A stretch of 64,000 bases of DNA from positions 124,001-188,000 of the forward strand of contig JAJOHG010000010.1 of assembly GCA_021029095.1 (NCBI GenBank). The letters run 5' to 3'. The position numbers and the translations under genes are program-made. This document shows positions 29,387 to 40,540 of the stretch, in pieces; within the stretch, counting starts at the first letter, position 1, and each line of letters opens with the position of its first letter. The notes under the pieces were generated by a model that was not told the origin of the DNA, did no database searches, and saw only the letters and a list, made by a program, of their open reading frames with translations. The stretch is from Phellopilus nigrolimitatus. Lineage: Eukaryota; Basidiomycota; Agaricomycetes; Hymenochaetales; Hymenochaetaceae.

Positions 29387-29547
29387 TGGGCTACACGACG
29401 TGGGTAGGGGAGTAAGAGGGATAAGAGGATCGATTGTTTGTTTAGTACGAGTTGGAGTTGGCGCCCAGGGACCATGTGTTACATGGGTCTGCGCAGTCCA
29501 TCAGCGCTGGTTATTTTTTCAGGCTGCTCGTCTGCCTATAGCTGCGC

Positions 29548-30660
29548 TCACGGTTCGGCTGACAAAGAGACAATGAAATTCCGGGCCCCTATGTACAACG
29601 GGGGCTCACAACTGCCCGGCGCCATCTCCTTTGACGACCTCTTTAGTCGCCTCGCAGGCTCAGCGTCTCCCTTCTCATAAAAGAGCCGTCCTTCAAGACA
29701 TCCCCCCCTCAGTCAACAGTCCACCCCAGCCTCCGACTATGCCTCCCACCTACTGTCTGCTACTGGGTTTCTGGAAGACCGACACGGAATCATGATGTCT
29801 TTTCAGAGCGGCGCTGTCATTTACAGTTACATTGTCGGTCTTGGTAGCTGTGTTCGAGGTTCCGTGTCGGTTAGATTTTCCGGGAAAGCCGAGAGGCGAA
29901 CGGCCAGCGCGCCTACGTGATGCTATCCCTATTTCCGTCTCAATCGCTGCATCCCGCGCTCCGGTCTGTAACCGGGCCGTAGGCAACGCTCAGCGCGACC
30001 GCGACCCGTGGTCAGTTTATTCTTCTTACGACACTTCGCCGACTCGGGGCGCGGCAGGGCGCGATGCACGACCTCACTACGGCTCCAGCCCCACACCATG
30101 CGTATACGTACATATGTGTGTGGATCTCTAGCGCGTCATACTGAGGTTTTGTGCATGCACCAGCTGCCGACGAAGTCGACCTCATCGATTATTATCTTTC
30201 TTTTTCTTTTCTTTTCTCGGGTTCCTCGAGCGCAGCCGTAGCCGTCTCCCTATGGCTATGAAGCCACGATCCTCCTGGCTCAGCGCGTTATCCACTGACA
30301 GAATCCTCCGCCTCCTCTGCTGCCTTTGCGACAAGAAAAAAACTAAGCTTACCCCGGCAAGCGCCCGCAGCTCCGCGCCGGCGCCAGGCCTACTCTTAAG
30401 GCGAAATCGTAGGCGAGTGCGCACGGGCGGCCCAGCCGCGCGCTGGCAGCCCGTGCACCGTCTCGGATTTGCGTGAAATAAAAGCCCCGGCCCCCGGCAG
30501 CGGGTGTCTTCTGCGTTGGTGTCTTGCGACGGAAAGATTTTCGCTATGACTAGGGCCATGGCGGCGGCGCGGATCACATTGGGCCTGGGGACGTGATGGG
30601 TTGTGTGCGGCGGGCGTAGGACGCGTCAGCAGGAGCGGTGCACGACCCCGCATTGTCTTC
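29548..30660 (-). CDS. Family member with AEPARRLKRSSKE box (right arm), exons uncertain
   Basis: Counterpart of 7200-8535. An upstream minus-strand segment T-N-A-E-D-T-R-C-R-G ... G-A-E-L-R-A-L-A-G ends near 30360 at an intron-like GTAAGC with a T-rich tract. A following segment has I-G-R-R-L-R-L-R-S-R-N-P-R-K-E-K-K, strongly basic. The 3' exon reads G-D-A-E-P-A-R-R-L-K-R-S-S-K-E and ends at 29548. The pieces are collinear with the left arm, but one continuous product could not be built with confidence. Confidence 0.35.
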
Positions 30661-31116
30661 CAGATGGGTGCTTGTGCGCCGCTGTAAACTCGCTCCCGTC
30701 GCGGCCAATGCAGAACCCAAACGCGTTATGCGCCTCTTGTTTGTACGTAGGACTAGTAGCTGCTGTTTTTCCCTCGTTTTAGTCAGGCGATGTACTTATG
30801 CTCTAAATAAATGATTGTAAATTCAAATGCAGATCAAGAGGTCTGGAGTGTTAATGCTCAAAAATTGTAATCTTTCTCCTTTCTACTTTAGTTTGTTTTC
30901 TGCGCTTGTTTCTACTAGGCTAAGAGCGCTTGTTGGACCCGGCACGGCGCACGAGAGCAGGCTGATTCAAGCAACGCTTATGTTGATCGCTCGCCATTCT
31001 TGCATAGTATGACTGCCGATATCCGTCCTCAGCTATGCTCAGGCTCATGACCTCATACGAGTCTGCCTACGCGAGGAAGACGAAAGGTTCAAGAGTACCT
31101 GAGCCCGCAATTTCCC

Positions 31117-32640
31117 TTAACATGGCCGTGAATCTGGTCCGTCGAAGTTCGAACTTGGCCTATAACGCCTTCTATTTTTTTTCCATCTCCGTCGATGTAT
31201 CACAGCACATCGGAGAGTAATATCAAGACGAGAAGGCTCAAAAGTATCTGACGCCTTTGACGCCTTCTTTAGGTGTCTCGCAGGCTCATATGCCACCCTC
31301 CCCGCAGCTACCCATAACCTTATAAAAGCCTTCCTCTTTCAGTCGTACATCTCCTCAACACTCCCCATCGATCGACTTTGGCTCCCGCTCCTCGCATCCA
31401 TGTCCCCCTTCCCCCTCTCGGTTTTGTTGGTTATTGGAGTGAGACTCGTCTCTTTCCTTGATCGTCTTGCTAGAGACAGGCCCGGAGCTGCAGAAGCCAG
31501 CTCTTTTGGGGAACACTGACGACGTCTAAATCGGAAGCAGTACGCGCTAACATCAACTGCGGGCGCACGTCATCCCGCAGCACACCGTATCTTCTTCGAG
31601 GTGGCCGGAAGGGACAAGGCCCGGCTGCAGGCCCCGCAGTCCAGGCACGACGGATTTTTGATGTTGACACCTTCCGTGTCCTAGCGTCACTGACCCCATT
31701 GTTTCTGTGACTGCGTGTCCGGAGTAGGCGATGCACTCGTTTTCTGTTATACGCAAGGCCGGTGATACCCGTGTGCGCGGCGCGTCGTCGGACCGTGTAT
31801 TCATTAATTTGCGCGCGCGCAGGCTCGAAGCTGATGAGGGAATTTTTTTCCCTATACTTAGCTGACTTGAGAAGAGTCGGTACGCGGGTATAGAAGGTGT
31901 TGGATGAGAGGGGACGTGATGCTTGCGGATTTTTCCCCCATCGCCTTTCGCTCTTTCCTGCAGTGTTCAAGCAAAGCTTCGTCCTCTTCAGCTTCGGTAC
32001 GAAGCTGCCGTAGGGATAAAACTCGGGGTCACCGCCGGTATTATACTCGTTGTCTTCTTCTTTTTGGCCATTTTCTGTTCGTTGCTGAGGTCGTAGCTGC
32101 CCTTTTCTGCATTTGCGCTCGTACCTGAAGCAGGTTGTACCCAAATTTCGCCTTCCGCCCCTTGGCCAGCCGATCTACTATGGGCACGGGCCTCTTCACT
32201 GTCATTCTGCTGTGTGTCTTTGAGACGAGAGTGAAAAGGCAGCGCCTTTGTGTGTGTACATCGGAAAAGCGGTAAGGGCGGAGGAATCCACCGTGGTAAG
32301 AGCACCTAATTACTTTCTGTTTCACTCTCCCAGCATGTGTCCTAGTGGCGACAACAATGGGTCCATCGTGCTTTGCAATGACGATCTCAGGCTGTGCTGG
32401 GCGCTTGCTACCTATTCCGCTCTACGTAGGATTAGGTAGCCTATGTGTCTGGGCATCTGTCATTGTATGGTTCGCTGAGTCCCTGTTGTACTAGTGGTGA
32501 TGCTAGAAATAGTGGTAGTTCTTGGTGGTAGTACTAGCGATGATTGAATAAAAAAAGAGTCGGAGATTTGATTTAAAGTGCTTGGAGTGAAACACGGCGC
32601 TCGCTGGTTGGTACTCACGCCGTTCTGGGGTACCTTATAT
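31117..32640 (-). CDS. Family member with YEPARHLKKASK box (right arm), exons uncertain
   Basis: A minus-strand segment I-A-K-H-D-G-P-I-V-V-A-T-R lies near 32365. A longer open frame (32144-31470, 224 codons) begins R-Y-E-R-K-C-R-K-G, contains K-E-E-D-N-E-Y-N and P-K-L-K-R-T-K-L-C, and is alignable with the left-arm acidic exon. The C-terminal exon, Y-E-P-A-R-H-L-K-K-A-S-K-A-S-D, ends at 31117. The left-arm acidic run is shorter here and frames differ in places, so one or both copies may be degenerate. Confidence 0.4.
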
Positions 32641-32847
32641 CCTTTGCGCAAGATCACTTCTGACCGGCATCCGAATCCGGCCAAGCCACAACACCGCTGA
32701 CGTACTAATTGATTACATCATACTGCAACACGTTTTCTTGTCGCTGCCTTCGATGGTCTTATCGGTTTGTGCCCGCCATGTCCTTTGTACGTACCTTCGC
32801 GTTCAGTGATGTCCACTGACAGAGCAGCATCTGCTCGAGGCTTCTAG

Positions 32848-33018
32848 TTAGGAAACTTTACTGAACTCAGATGCATCGCGGGTTCGCCGACAGGCTACAG
32901 CCCCGAACTCACTTGTCTGAGTTGCCTTGCTCCTGTTTTCATCCATGACAGTGTTTGGATTCCGCAGCTTCGAGTCGCTCAATTGGCCGCAGCCATTCTG
33001 CTTGTCCTTTCCCGCCAT
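32848..33018 (-). CDS. Short family ORF, possible first exon
   Basis: The frame has 56 residues, beginning M-A-G-K-D-K-Q-N-G-C-G and ending with F-S-K-V-S. It is homologous to the MITE-truncated frame at 230-366. It could be an independent peptide or the first exon of the gene to its left. Function unknown. Confidence 0.3.
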   Translation of the reverse strand: MAGKDKQNGCGQLSDSKLRNPNTVMDENRSKATQTSEFGAVACRRTRDASEFSKVS

Positions 33019-33749
33019 CTGGGATGCTTGAACGGCTCAACGCAGCTCCCCTGCAGCTACATCGATAACCATCTTCGTTATTTTCCTTCCTCGCCATCCA
33101 TTCTCATCGTAGCATTAGCGCCCGCTCGTCCTCCGCGCCACGGCCGTAATTACAGAATCCGCCCGATCCACTCAGATCGGTACAATATTGGAGAACGCAA
33201 AGCGGATTCAGCCAGTGCTCTGCTTTTTCACCATTTTGTTTTTACCTTCATCTTCAGGCTGCATACGTTCCCGCGAGCCGGGTCAGTTTCGGCCGGCGCT
33301 GCCGCCGCACCACTGACGGAGAAGAGAACGCGCGCACATCGGCAAGCTCACGCGTGTGCGACTGCTCGCGTAGTCTGGATCCTTCTCTGCATAGTCTGCG
33401 GCGGCGGGCCCGTGCCACTGATCTTCGCGAGCTGACGGCTTCGATTTCCTGAATCCCCTACTCTGTCCTCATTGCTTTGTCAGTCGCTTTGCGGCGCGAT
33501 GGCTTTTCTCTTTTACTTCCTTTGCGTCGTGACGATGCTGGTTGGAGGACATCGTCGGCGAGTAAAGTGCAGCTTTTCAGAGACTGTAGACGCAAAGCTC
33601 TGTTTTATGTATTTATCCGAAGAGGACGATAGAAGTTTTTATTTTGTTTTGTAGATTGCAATTTATGCAAAGAAGCAAAAGCTAGAATCCAAATCAGTAC
33701 GGAGGGCTGCGCCCCATTCAACTCATACAGCACGGCCGTCCTATAAGTT

Positions 33750-34170
33750 GCATCTCCATCTGCACCTAGCCCACCTTACGTAAGCTTTCCACCCGTCAAG
33801 AGCTGCCGACTCCGGGTTCCGAGACCCGCGGGGTTCACAGAGTGTCGAGGTACGTAGACGCACGTAACGGGCTTGGTGCGAGGAGGTACGAGAGTCCGAG
33901 CTCGAGAGGGTGCATGGTCGTTTGCAGGATGGTGTGCGCGTCCACGGGCACCTCTTCGACATGCAGCTGGCACGCCTTCTTTCAGAGAATTTGTACGTTA
34001 TAAACACGGGTGTATTCTGAACGGCGATGAAGAAGCTCACTGTCAGAGCCCATCTCCTCCGCGCAGTCCAACCACTTTTGATGAGCCTCCTACGTGCACG
34101 TTTTTCGGTGCGCGTTCACAGCGACGGGACAAGAAAGGTCGCTATGACGCGTGAACGCGTAAGAGTGCGC
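33750..34170 (-). CDS. Family member with basic exon (right arm), partial
   Basis: An intron (GTGAGC from about 34046) homologous to intron 3 of the gene at 42650-43582 separates a basic exon from one reading A-C-Q-L-H-V-E-E-V-P-V-D-A-H-T-I-L, open to a TGA near 33833. The left-arm copy has a 2-base deletion here. Upstream exons are not identified with confidence. A third, decayed version is at about 41.2-41.4 kb. Confidence 0.4.
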
Positions 34171-34449
34171 TTGTGGGTTCGAGTACTGCGCAGCGCTGCA
34201 TAACCGGCGGCACTATAATACCCATGGCGGGGAAAGTGAGACGAGCAGTAATCGAGAGACCGAGGACAACGCGACTCGCTTACATAATACAGTGGTACAG
34301 CAGTTGATCGAGTAACGACGTTTGGATTCGACTGATGAGTTCAACTTCTTATCTTCAAGTACGAAAGCCATAACCATCAAGTATATGCAGGATCTCCGTT
34401 ATACTGATTCAGCAGGAGAATCCGATACAGCAGTATATCACAACAAATT

Positions 34450-35709
34450 TTATTCCAAATCGACAAGAGGCTCGCAATCGTGATCACTAGCACCGAATTC
34501 CTTTGACGCCCCCCGGCGCAGGCTCACCTCCAGAGCCTCCCTCCCATCATATTTATGCAAATATCGTTCTGTCAGTCGAATTCTCCCTCGTCTCGCTTCT
34601 CTCCTCGACTCCCAGGGCACGGTTTTTGTTGCTCGTGTTGTGAGCACATCTATATCCCCTCCGTCTATGATCTGCCGATTCCTCCTCCCCCGCAGGGTTT
34701 CTGCCAGCTCTATCAATCTCACATCATCAAAGATGAGCTTCCGATCCAGAAATATCCGGGCTGGACCTGAAGCTCGAGCTCGACTTTGGAGCAAGCGCCG
34801 ACTGCGCGGACCGTAAGCGGGCATTGACGGCGGTTTACCCAGAAAAAACGGTGGCGAGCGACGCGAAATGGCCCCGACTCTTGCGGTGGCGCCATACGAT
34901 AGGTCGCAGGGCGAAATGGACGTCCTGATTGGCTGTGCGAGAGTCTGTCAATATGCGCTTGGTCGGAGAGCCATCCGGCCGTAGCCGTTTAACTGTGTGT
35001 GGAGCTGACTCGTTAGGTGCGCATCGATGGACATTGGATACCCTTGAAGGCTCACTGCATGCGGGTTCGTCATCCTCGTCCGACTCTGCTTTTCTCTTTG
35101 GCATGCGCACAATGAGTGCAGCTTCGACCTCTTGAGCGTCAATGTCAGAGCTGCCTTCGACAGCGGATGCTGGATCATCAGCAATATTGCTCCCGTCCTC
35201 GTCGGTTTCCTCGTCGGTTTCCTCATCATATACCTGGCCTTCTTTGTCGTCACTCTTCTCGTCTCCTCCATCGTAGCCACTCGCGTCCTCCTCTTCTTCG
35301 CTCCTGCAGCAGGCAACCGCACTTGTAGGTTATCGTCAGTACGAAATGAATGCACGGAAGAAAGGCCAGCGTACTTGAGCTCCGCTTTCCGCTCCTTGAC
35401 TAGCCGGTCGATGAGGGCATTCCTTTTTGTTATTCGCTTGTTATATTCCTACAAGCCGATAGGGAAAAGGAAGCGCTTCTTGAGCGAGCTATGTCGGCGA
35501 GCGAGAAAAGAGGAAAAGCTCACCGCAGTGAGGGAACCTAGTTCTCTGTGGCTCAGTTCCCTGAGCCTGTACCCAGGCTTAGACAAAACCCGGGACATCG
35601 TTCTTGGAGACGGTGGCTCGGCCCTAGTCTTTGCTTCGGCTTGCCGTGCACGCTCACTGAGACCTCTAGAGGCCTCGGAAACAATGCGTTCTTCGACTGG
35701 CACAGACAT
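34450..35709 (-). CDS. Acidic, NLS-bearing hypothetical protein (right-arm copy, intact)
   Basis: Exons 35709-35524, 35448-35375, 35303-34839 and about 34783-34450 join in frame to about 352 residues. Exons 1-3 have exactly the lengths of the left-arm gene (186, 74 and 465 nt). Features match: charged helical N-terminus with K-R-N-A-L-I-D-R-L-V-K-E-R, an Asp/Glu-rich block with tandem D-E-E-T repeats, basic M-P-K-R-K-A-E, V-K-R-L-R-P, and C-terminal R-G-A-S-K-E. The last acceptor differs from the left copy because of an indel, so that junction is the least certain. Preservation of open frames in both arms despite substitutions suggests the protein is, or was until recently, functional. Confidence 0.7.
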
Positions 35710-35848
35710 TAATGCAGTGGCTTCTGGACGGTGAGATGTTGTTAATGGTGGATTGTGGAAGTGGTCGTTGTAGTTGCAGGATGAAGGAGGAGATGAAGAT
35801 TTCCCCCCTTTTAGAGCCCGGCTTTTTCATCCGCGTCGCCCTGGTGTT

Positions 35849-35868
35849 CTTTGTGTTCATTGTGCAAG
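35849..35868 (-). promoter_or_regulatory. Shared upstream motif (right-arm copy)
   Basis: On the minus strand CTTGCACAATGAACACAAAG, followed by A-C-C-A-G-G-G-C-G-A-C-G and a CTCTAAAAGG TATA-like site near 35815, lies about 140 bp before the ATG at 35709. Same arrangement as at 3113-3176. Confidence 0.55.
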
Positions 35869-36104
35869 ACCGGCAACTTCGGACGGCATCCGAATTCGGT
35901 TGAGCCACTGATTGCTGCGGCTCGCAGACGGGTTATGTAATAATAAGCCACAATGAGCCACCGAAAAGCTTGCAGCGTGGTCTTTTGAGCACAGGTACTG
36001 CATTGCTCAAATGATTACGCAGTACAGATGACCTCCTACATGCAGATATCTCTTTCCTCATTCCCTTCTCGCCTGGAATTGTATTTTCCAACCCCTCTCT
36101 CATC

Positions 36105-36594
36105 TCACATATTCGTGCTTGTCGTATTCGCGCTGGTTCGCGCAGTCCCAATTAATTCCTCAACCTCTTCGCACTCGGCGTCAGACTCAATATCGACGTC
36201 CTTACGCTTCCTAACAGGATCCACAACTGCAGGCTCCTTATCCTCAGATTCGAGATCGTCGAACTCAGCAAGCGGAGGGTCGTTTACAATTTCGATGCTC
36301 CCTTCGCTAGCGACGTCGTAATCACTGTCTTCGTACCTGTGGAAGAGCGGAACATGTGTTATGGTCAAATACTGTATCAGCAATACTATGGGAGAAGGCA
36401 TACCAAATTTCTGCCTGTCTCTGAGCGGACTGCCCGATGTACTCGTCATCTTTCTCGAGCGGAGGTCGGGCAATTGGGTCGTGAGCTTGTAAATCCGGAA
36501 TGGCCTCCAGACGCTGCTCGGAAATAAATCCACGGATCTCCTCGTGAACTCGTATTCGCGACGCTATAGCCTCCAGATCTAGGTTATAGGCCAT
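36105..36594 (-). CDS. 140-residue acidic NLS protein (intact copy)
   Basis: Two exons, 36594-36404 and 36336-36105, with intron GTATGC...CACAG, give 140 residues. The N-terminal 60 residues are helical (L-D-L-E-A-I-A-S-R-I-R-V-H-E-E-I-R). The last part alternates acidic runs with P-V-R-K-R-K-D-V, an NLS-like core. The exon junction falls at the same place as the exon 2/3 junction of the larger relatives, just before the acidic block, so this is a short family member lacking the Arg-rich tail. The left-arm copy has ATA for ATG. Confidence 0.65.
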
Positions 36595-36648
36595 GGCTCA
36601 CTCTGTGATGTTAGTAGTTGAAGAAATGGAGAGATCTCTCGTCGTTCG

Positions 36649-36673
36649 ACTTTGTGAAAGTTCATTGTGCAAG
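36649..36673 (-). promoter_or_regulatory. Shared upstream motif before the 140-residue gene
   Basis: The minus strand has CTTGCACAATGAAC followed by TTTCACAAAG, a diverged form of the family motif, about 55-80 bp before the ATG at 36594. Confidence 0.4.
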
Positions 36674-37269
36674 CTCGGCAACTGGCGGTGTCCGATGTGG
36701 CTACTGATTTGGTCCCATTATTACGTAGACGCATTATTTCGTTCATACCGCGAGTTTGGCAATTGACAAGACCTTTGTAGCGTTTGCTTGTCCCTGCATA
36801 TCGAAAGCGAGACTGACACATAGACTATGATTGAATCAGAAGTGATCCAAATGTGAGCGCTGGAACGCCGAAAGGTGGCCTGCTCTGAGCTTACTATTGT
36901 CTTACTGAAACGCTGGAGTACCAGCTCAGCATTCATACGGTGTTACAGCAATCCATCTGATATCGAAGTGCTCGCCACTACGACGCAATACGTACGGTGC
37001 TCACCAAGTTCGTCGCGTCACACAAGGCCAGCAGTAATAAGCTTCTTGTTTTTTTTTCTTCGCAAGTGGCTTGTAGGCAATCAACTTGTAAGGCGGTCTT
37101 CTCTGGAAATGGTCACTATAAAAACTAAATTGGAGTATTTCCGGCTAATATTGGCGTTGACACACCTGTTTTTGCCCCAGTTAATCTAGTCTTGCTGAGA
37201 TTTCAGTCACTCACACGACAGGCATGTACCTGTCCTCGTTGGTGCAGTGTCCGTCGTGTATGACTTCTA

Positions 37270-37880
37270 TTTATGACAGGTAAGTACTTCATATTAGAAC
37301 GGGCTTTATTCCAGCAATGATTTAGGCTCTCTTCAAGACAATTGCGAGAGCCCATAATGGCCGGATCTTGGGTGGGCTCTTGGGTTGCGGAATCGGCATA
37401 TCCTATGGCACGGTTAAAAGATAGAAGAGGATGACCTAGGTCTTCCCCCGAATCTGCGATCACTGGTTTCTAGAAGATATCGATCTAGCCTACCTGCTTC
37501 TTTGCTTTCTCCCATCTACACCGCAAAATATAAGCGTGTGAACGGCGGCGACGACGGGGCAGTATATCTACGACATGGGACTCACTGCCCTCACTGTCTG
37601 TTTAGTCTAGATCCGCGCCAAGAGCGTATGTGATATTTTTTATGCCTGTCAAATACTGAGATATGGAGAGTCAATGGGTTATATTTCGCTTTAGAGAGAC
37701 TGAAACGAGACGGCGGAAAAGATGTTCAGATATAAATGAAAGCAGTATTTGAATTAAGAATTCAATTTATCAACAAACATTCATATCACAACATTGTCGC
37801 AACATTAGACAGAATACATCACGATCTAAGTACGAAGCAAGGATCTACCTTTATTATTCAGATATCTTTAAACAGACAGA
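37270..37880. other. Intergenic, nothing recognised
   Basis: AT-leaning sequence between the end of the right arm and the 3' end of the acyltransferase gene. No convincing ORF, repeat or RNA gene was seen. Confidence 0.5.
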
Positions 37881-37882
37881 GT

Positions 37883-39638
37883 TCAAGCAGCGGCGACGAG
37901 GATAAGTTCGGCCCACTTCTTCATCCAGTTGTCTACGATACTGGCCTCGACAGCAAGTGCGTTGTAGTCAGCGCTAAGCATGATACGTCCCTTCCACTCG
38001 GTTACACGGAAAAACCTAGTTTGAAGAAACAAGCATCGCGACGGCTCTCAGTCTACATGAGAGAACTGAAAAAAGATAATACGTACGGTCCGGGATCAGT
38101 CTTGTTGAGGCCGAGAAAGAAATCCGTGATCTCAATGGCAGTATTCCCCTCTTTCGGATATTTGGGCTGAAGATATGTAGCGCCCTTACCGTCACCGGCG
38201 AACCAAGGTCCGCACCACGGTGGCGGCGGTGGCGCGGTCAACATCTGCTCGGCCTGCTGGATTGCAATGCCGAGCAAAGCCGGGAGTTCGGACTGATGCT
38301 TGTAGTCCTTCTTGACCGCCCGCGCAAAGTCGACGACGACTTCTTTAGCGTTCTTCTCAATTTCGCCCGTGTACTTGTCGGCGATGGCTGCCGGAATCTG
38401 GATCGAGGACATTCCAAGGCAGTAGCCAGGGTAGTCGAACGTGCCGCGGTATTCCTTCGCTAGGCGATGGCGCGCGTCAACGAGACCCCAAAAGAAAAGC
38501 ATATTTGGAGAGCCCGGACTAGGTGGGTTATCGAGAATAGTCACAACGCATAGCGCAGCGTGCGCTATCAAACCTTTTTTCAGATTGATGCTTCCGGGTT
38601 AGTCACGAAAGTGGCTCACCCAAATGGTTTACAGTCAGTTTGTCGGCAAACTTGGAACCAGCAGCGACGATCTTCTTCGACTCATCAACCGTGAAGGTAT
38701 GAAATGCACGACGGGTGACTGGATCAGCCTTCGTAGGGTCGTACGGAGGTGACTTGAGAGATTTGAAGGTGTGGGCGAGCTTAAATAGGGGGAAGGTCAG
38801 ACAACGCACTATACTACATAACCAGAAAGGTAGACCGTACTGGTGCGCCTTCTGAAAGACCTTCCATGACTTTGGCCAACGTCTCCTGGTACTTGCGACC
38901 CTCCCTGGGCTCTTCCGCGAGCTCCGCCTTAGTTAAGTTTCCACTACTGTCGTACTCCGCGGGCTCGTGTCTCCTCAGGACCTCTGTGATGATCGGAAGC
39001 AGGCGGCCACTCTCCTTTCCCCAAGTTAAACGAGCCGACTCTGCTGAAGTGTAGTGGGCGTCGGTAATATACTTCGACAAATGCTCGAAAAACTTAGTCG
39101 CGACGATCTTGATGCCAGCCCCGTCGAATGGGACATGCGAGGTGCGGAACAAGAATCCGAACGTGGTCGTAGAAAAGGACACAACGTACAGGAGTGTCTG
39201 GGGCTCGAGATCCTTCGTTGGAAGAAGTCCTTGGCCAACCTCGTAGCGCAACGTATCTAAATCTTTGACGCCTTCTTTCAGCAGCACAGTCTCTGCTGCC
39301 CACGCGTTGACATCGGCGGCACCAGAGGGTAAGACATATGCGAGGAATGACGTGGGTAATGGGGAATCTTCACGAGGCTCGTGGAGAATCTGCGCCGCAA
39401 CCGCTGGGATGTCCCAGCGTGTCGAGATCCAGGCCTTGTGGACGAGGCCGAGGATGTTATTGGCATTGAACGGTTGTGATAGCTGTGCATAGACACCGAG
39501 GAAGAGATTTTGCTCGCCATTCTTGTGAAAATTCCATATGTCTTCCATGAGCTCTCCACCGCCTATTTTTCGCTTGAAGAGTGAATAATCCTTCTCGTCA
39601 CGGAGCCATCGGTAACGTGAGAAAGCAAAGGAATCCAT
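37883..39638 (-). CDS. HxxxD-type acyltransferase (condensation/BAHD-like superfamily)
   Basis: Four exons join in frame: 39638-38841, 38779-38620, 38573-38087 and 38015-37883, giving 525 residues. The start M-D-S-F-A-F-S-R-Y is preferred over upstream ATGs because homology-like sequence begins there. R-T-S-H-V-P-F-D-G-A-G near residue 186 matches the HxxxDG catalytic motif of CoA-dependent acyltransferases and condensation domains. N-terminal W-R-W/Y-L-R-like and mid-protein V-S-F-S-T-T-T-F-G-F segments fit the two-lobed fold of fungal secondary-metabolite acyltransferases. The C-terminus lacks the plant D-F-G-W-G signature; a related M-L-S-A-D-Y-N-A-L-A-V-E segment is seen. No membrane span, so probably cytosolic. 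Substrate unknown; no other pathway genes adjoin. Confidence 0.8.
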
Positions 39639-39639
39639 G

Positions 39640-40540
39640 TTGCTTATTTTGTGAGCCGGAGGCGCTGGCTCCGCAGACAGCTTGATTGGCCGTTGTTCTT
39701 TGAGAGATGAAAGCAGAGAAGGGATCAGCGATGACGACGATGAAAAACGCGAAGGCCCCCAAAAAAGCAACGCGAGGAAGGGTGTCAGAAATATATCCAA
39801 ATGGTGTGGATTAGAGCTGCAAAGAACACGCAGGCTCAAGACGAAGCATGTAGGGTAGGGCACTATTTGAACACTTCGTGCTCTCTGAAAGATAGAAAAG
39901 CGACAGCGAGGGTCCGTGATATATTTAGTATCTTCCCATACACATTATGATGTAGCCTTCAGGCGAAATGGAGAAGCTAAATATGCATGGGAACGGAGCC
40001 GCCTTTTTATGGTTTGAGTGCCCAGAATTTAGCTGCAGTATGATGATAGAGTGCTCGTCGATTGGGAACCATAAGGAGGACCGGTGATCCCGGGGCGATG
40101 GACATGTTCCAACACAAAAAAGAAGACTTGCCCAATATCACAAAAAAAGGCTACCCACTTACTTGTAGCGCTTCCTCCTTACGATGAACATGATTTTTTT
40201 TTGAAAATCATAAAGAGCCGCAGACTTTGAAAACAAACTATCCTTGGATTTGCTGGCAGGAAGGTCTGAGAGGTTCAACCCGACATAGTAATCGGCGCTG
40301 ATTGTCCGCAGTCGCTCGCAACTTCTGCCCGCTCCGAGTTCAAGTTAGATGCTCACACAAAATCTATAATCAAAAGCCGACTCGGAGATGGCACAAGACC
40401 CAGTCTCTTCGATTGAAGTACTGAACCTGTAACAGGCTCGCCGAATGCCTTAATCGCATGAAGAATAGTCAGCTAAGTGTATGCATTATACTATATTTTT
40501 AGTACACTCGCCGTTAATTCTTAGATTGTCTTCTTCATTT
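39640..40540. other. Upstream region of the acyltransferase, non-coding
   Basis: No supported gene. The minus-strand sequence just above the ATG at 39638 has several in-frame ATGs that would add a hydrophobic leader (from 39863), but splice and context do not favour them. Beyond 39.9 kb the stretch is AT-rich without recognisable features. Confidence 0.4.

Larger units (their letters stand above)
28863..37265 (-). repeat. Right arm of the large inverted duplication
   Basis: Reverse-complement counterpart of 1690-8595 plus 23863-24446. It carries the uninterrupted version: no Tc1, LTR element or MITE is present at the corresponding site near 29531. Gene order in this arm (reading the minus strand from 37.2 kb) is the 140-residue acidic gene, the 352-residue gene, a basic-exon gene, the gene ending at 31117, the gene ending at 29548, and the DUF7330-like fragment. 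Confidence 0.85.

Noticed and set aside
29627..29690. First read as a promoter: a conserved CCTTTGACG...GCAGGCTCA box followed by TATAAA-like words, repeated at many loci
   Set aside because: On the opposite strand the box reads in one conserved frame (EPAxxLKRxSKE) at the 3' end of family genes, and the TATA-like words are part of that coding frame in several copies. A protein-coding explanation fits better.
39262..39285. CTTTGACGCCTTCTTT inside the acyltransferase gene, resembling the family box
   Set aside because: It is ordinary coding sequence (L-K-E-G-V-K-D) in the acyltransferase frame, and the rest of the box is absent.
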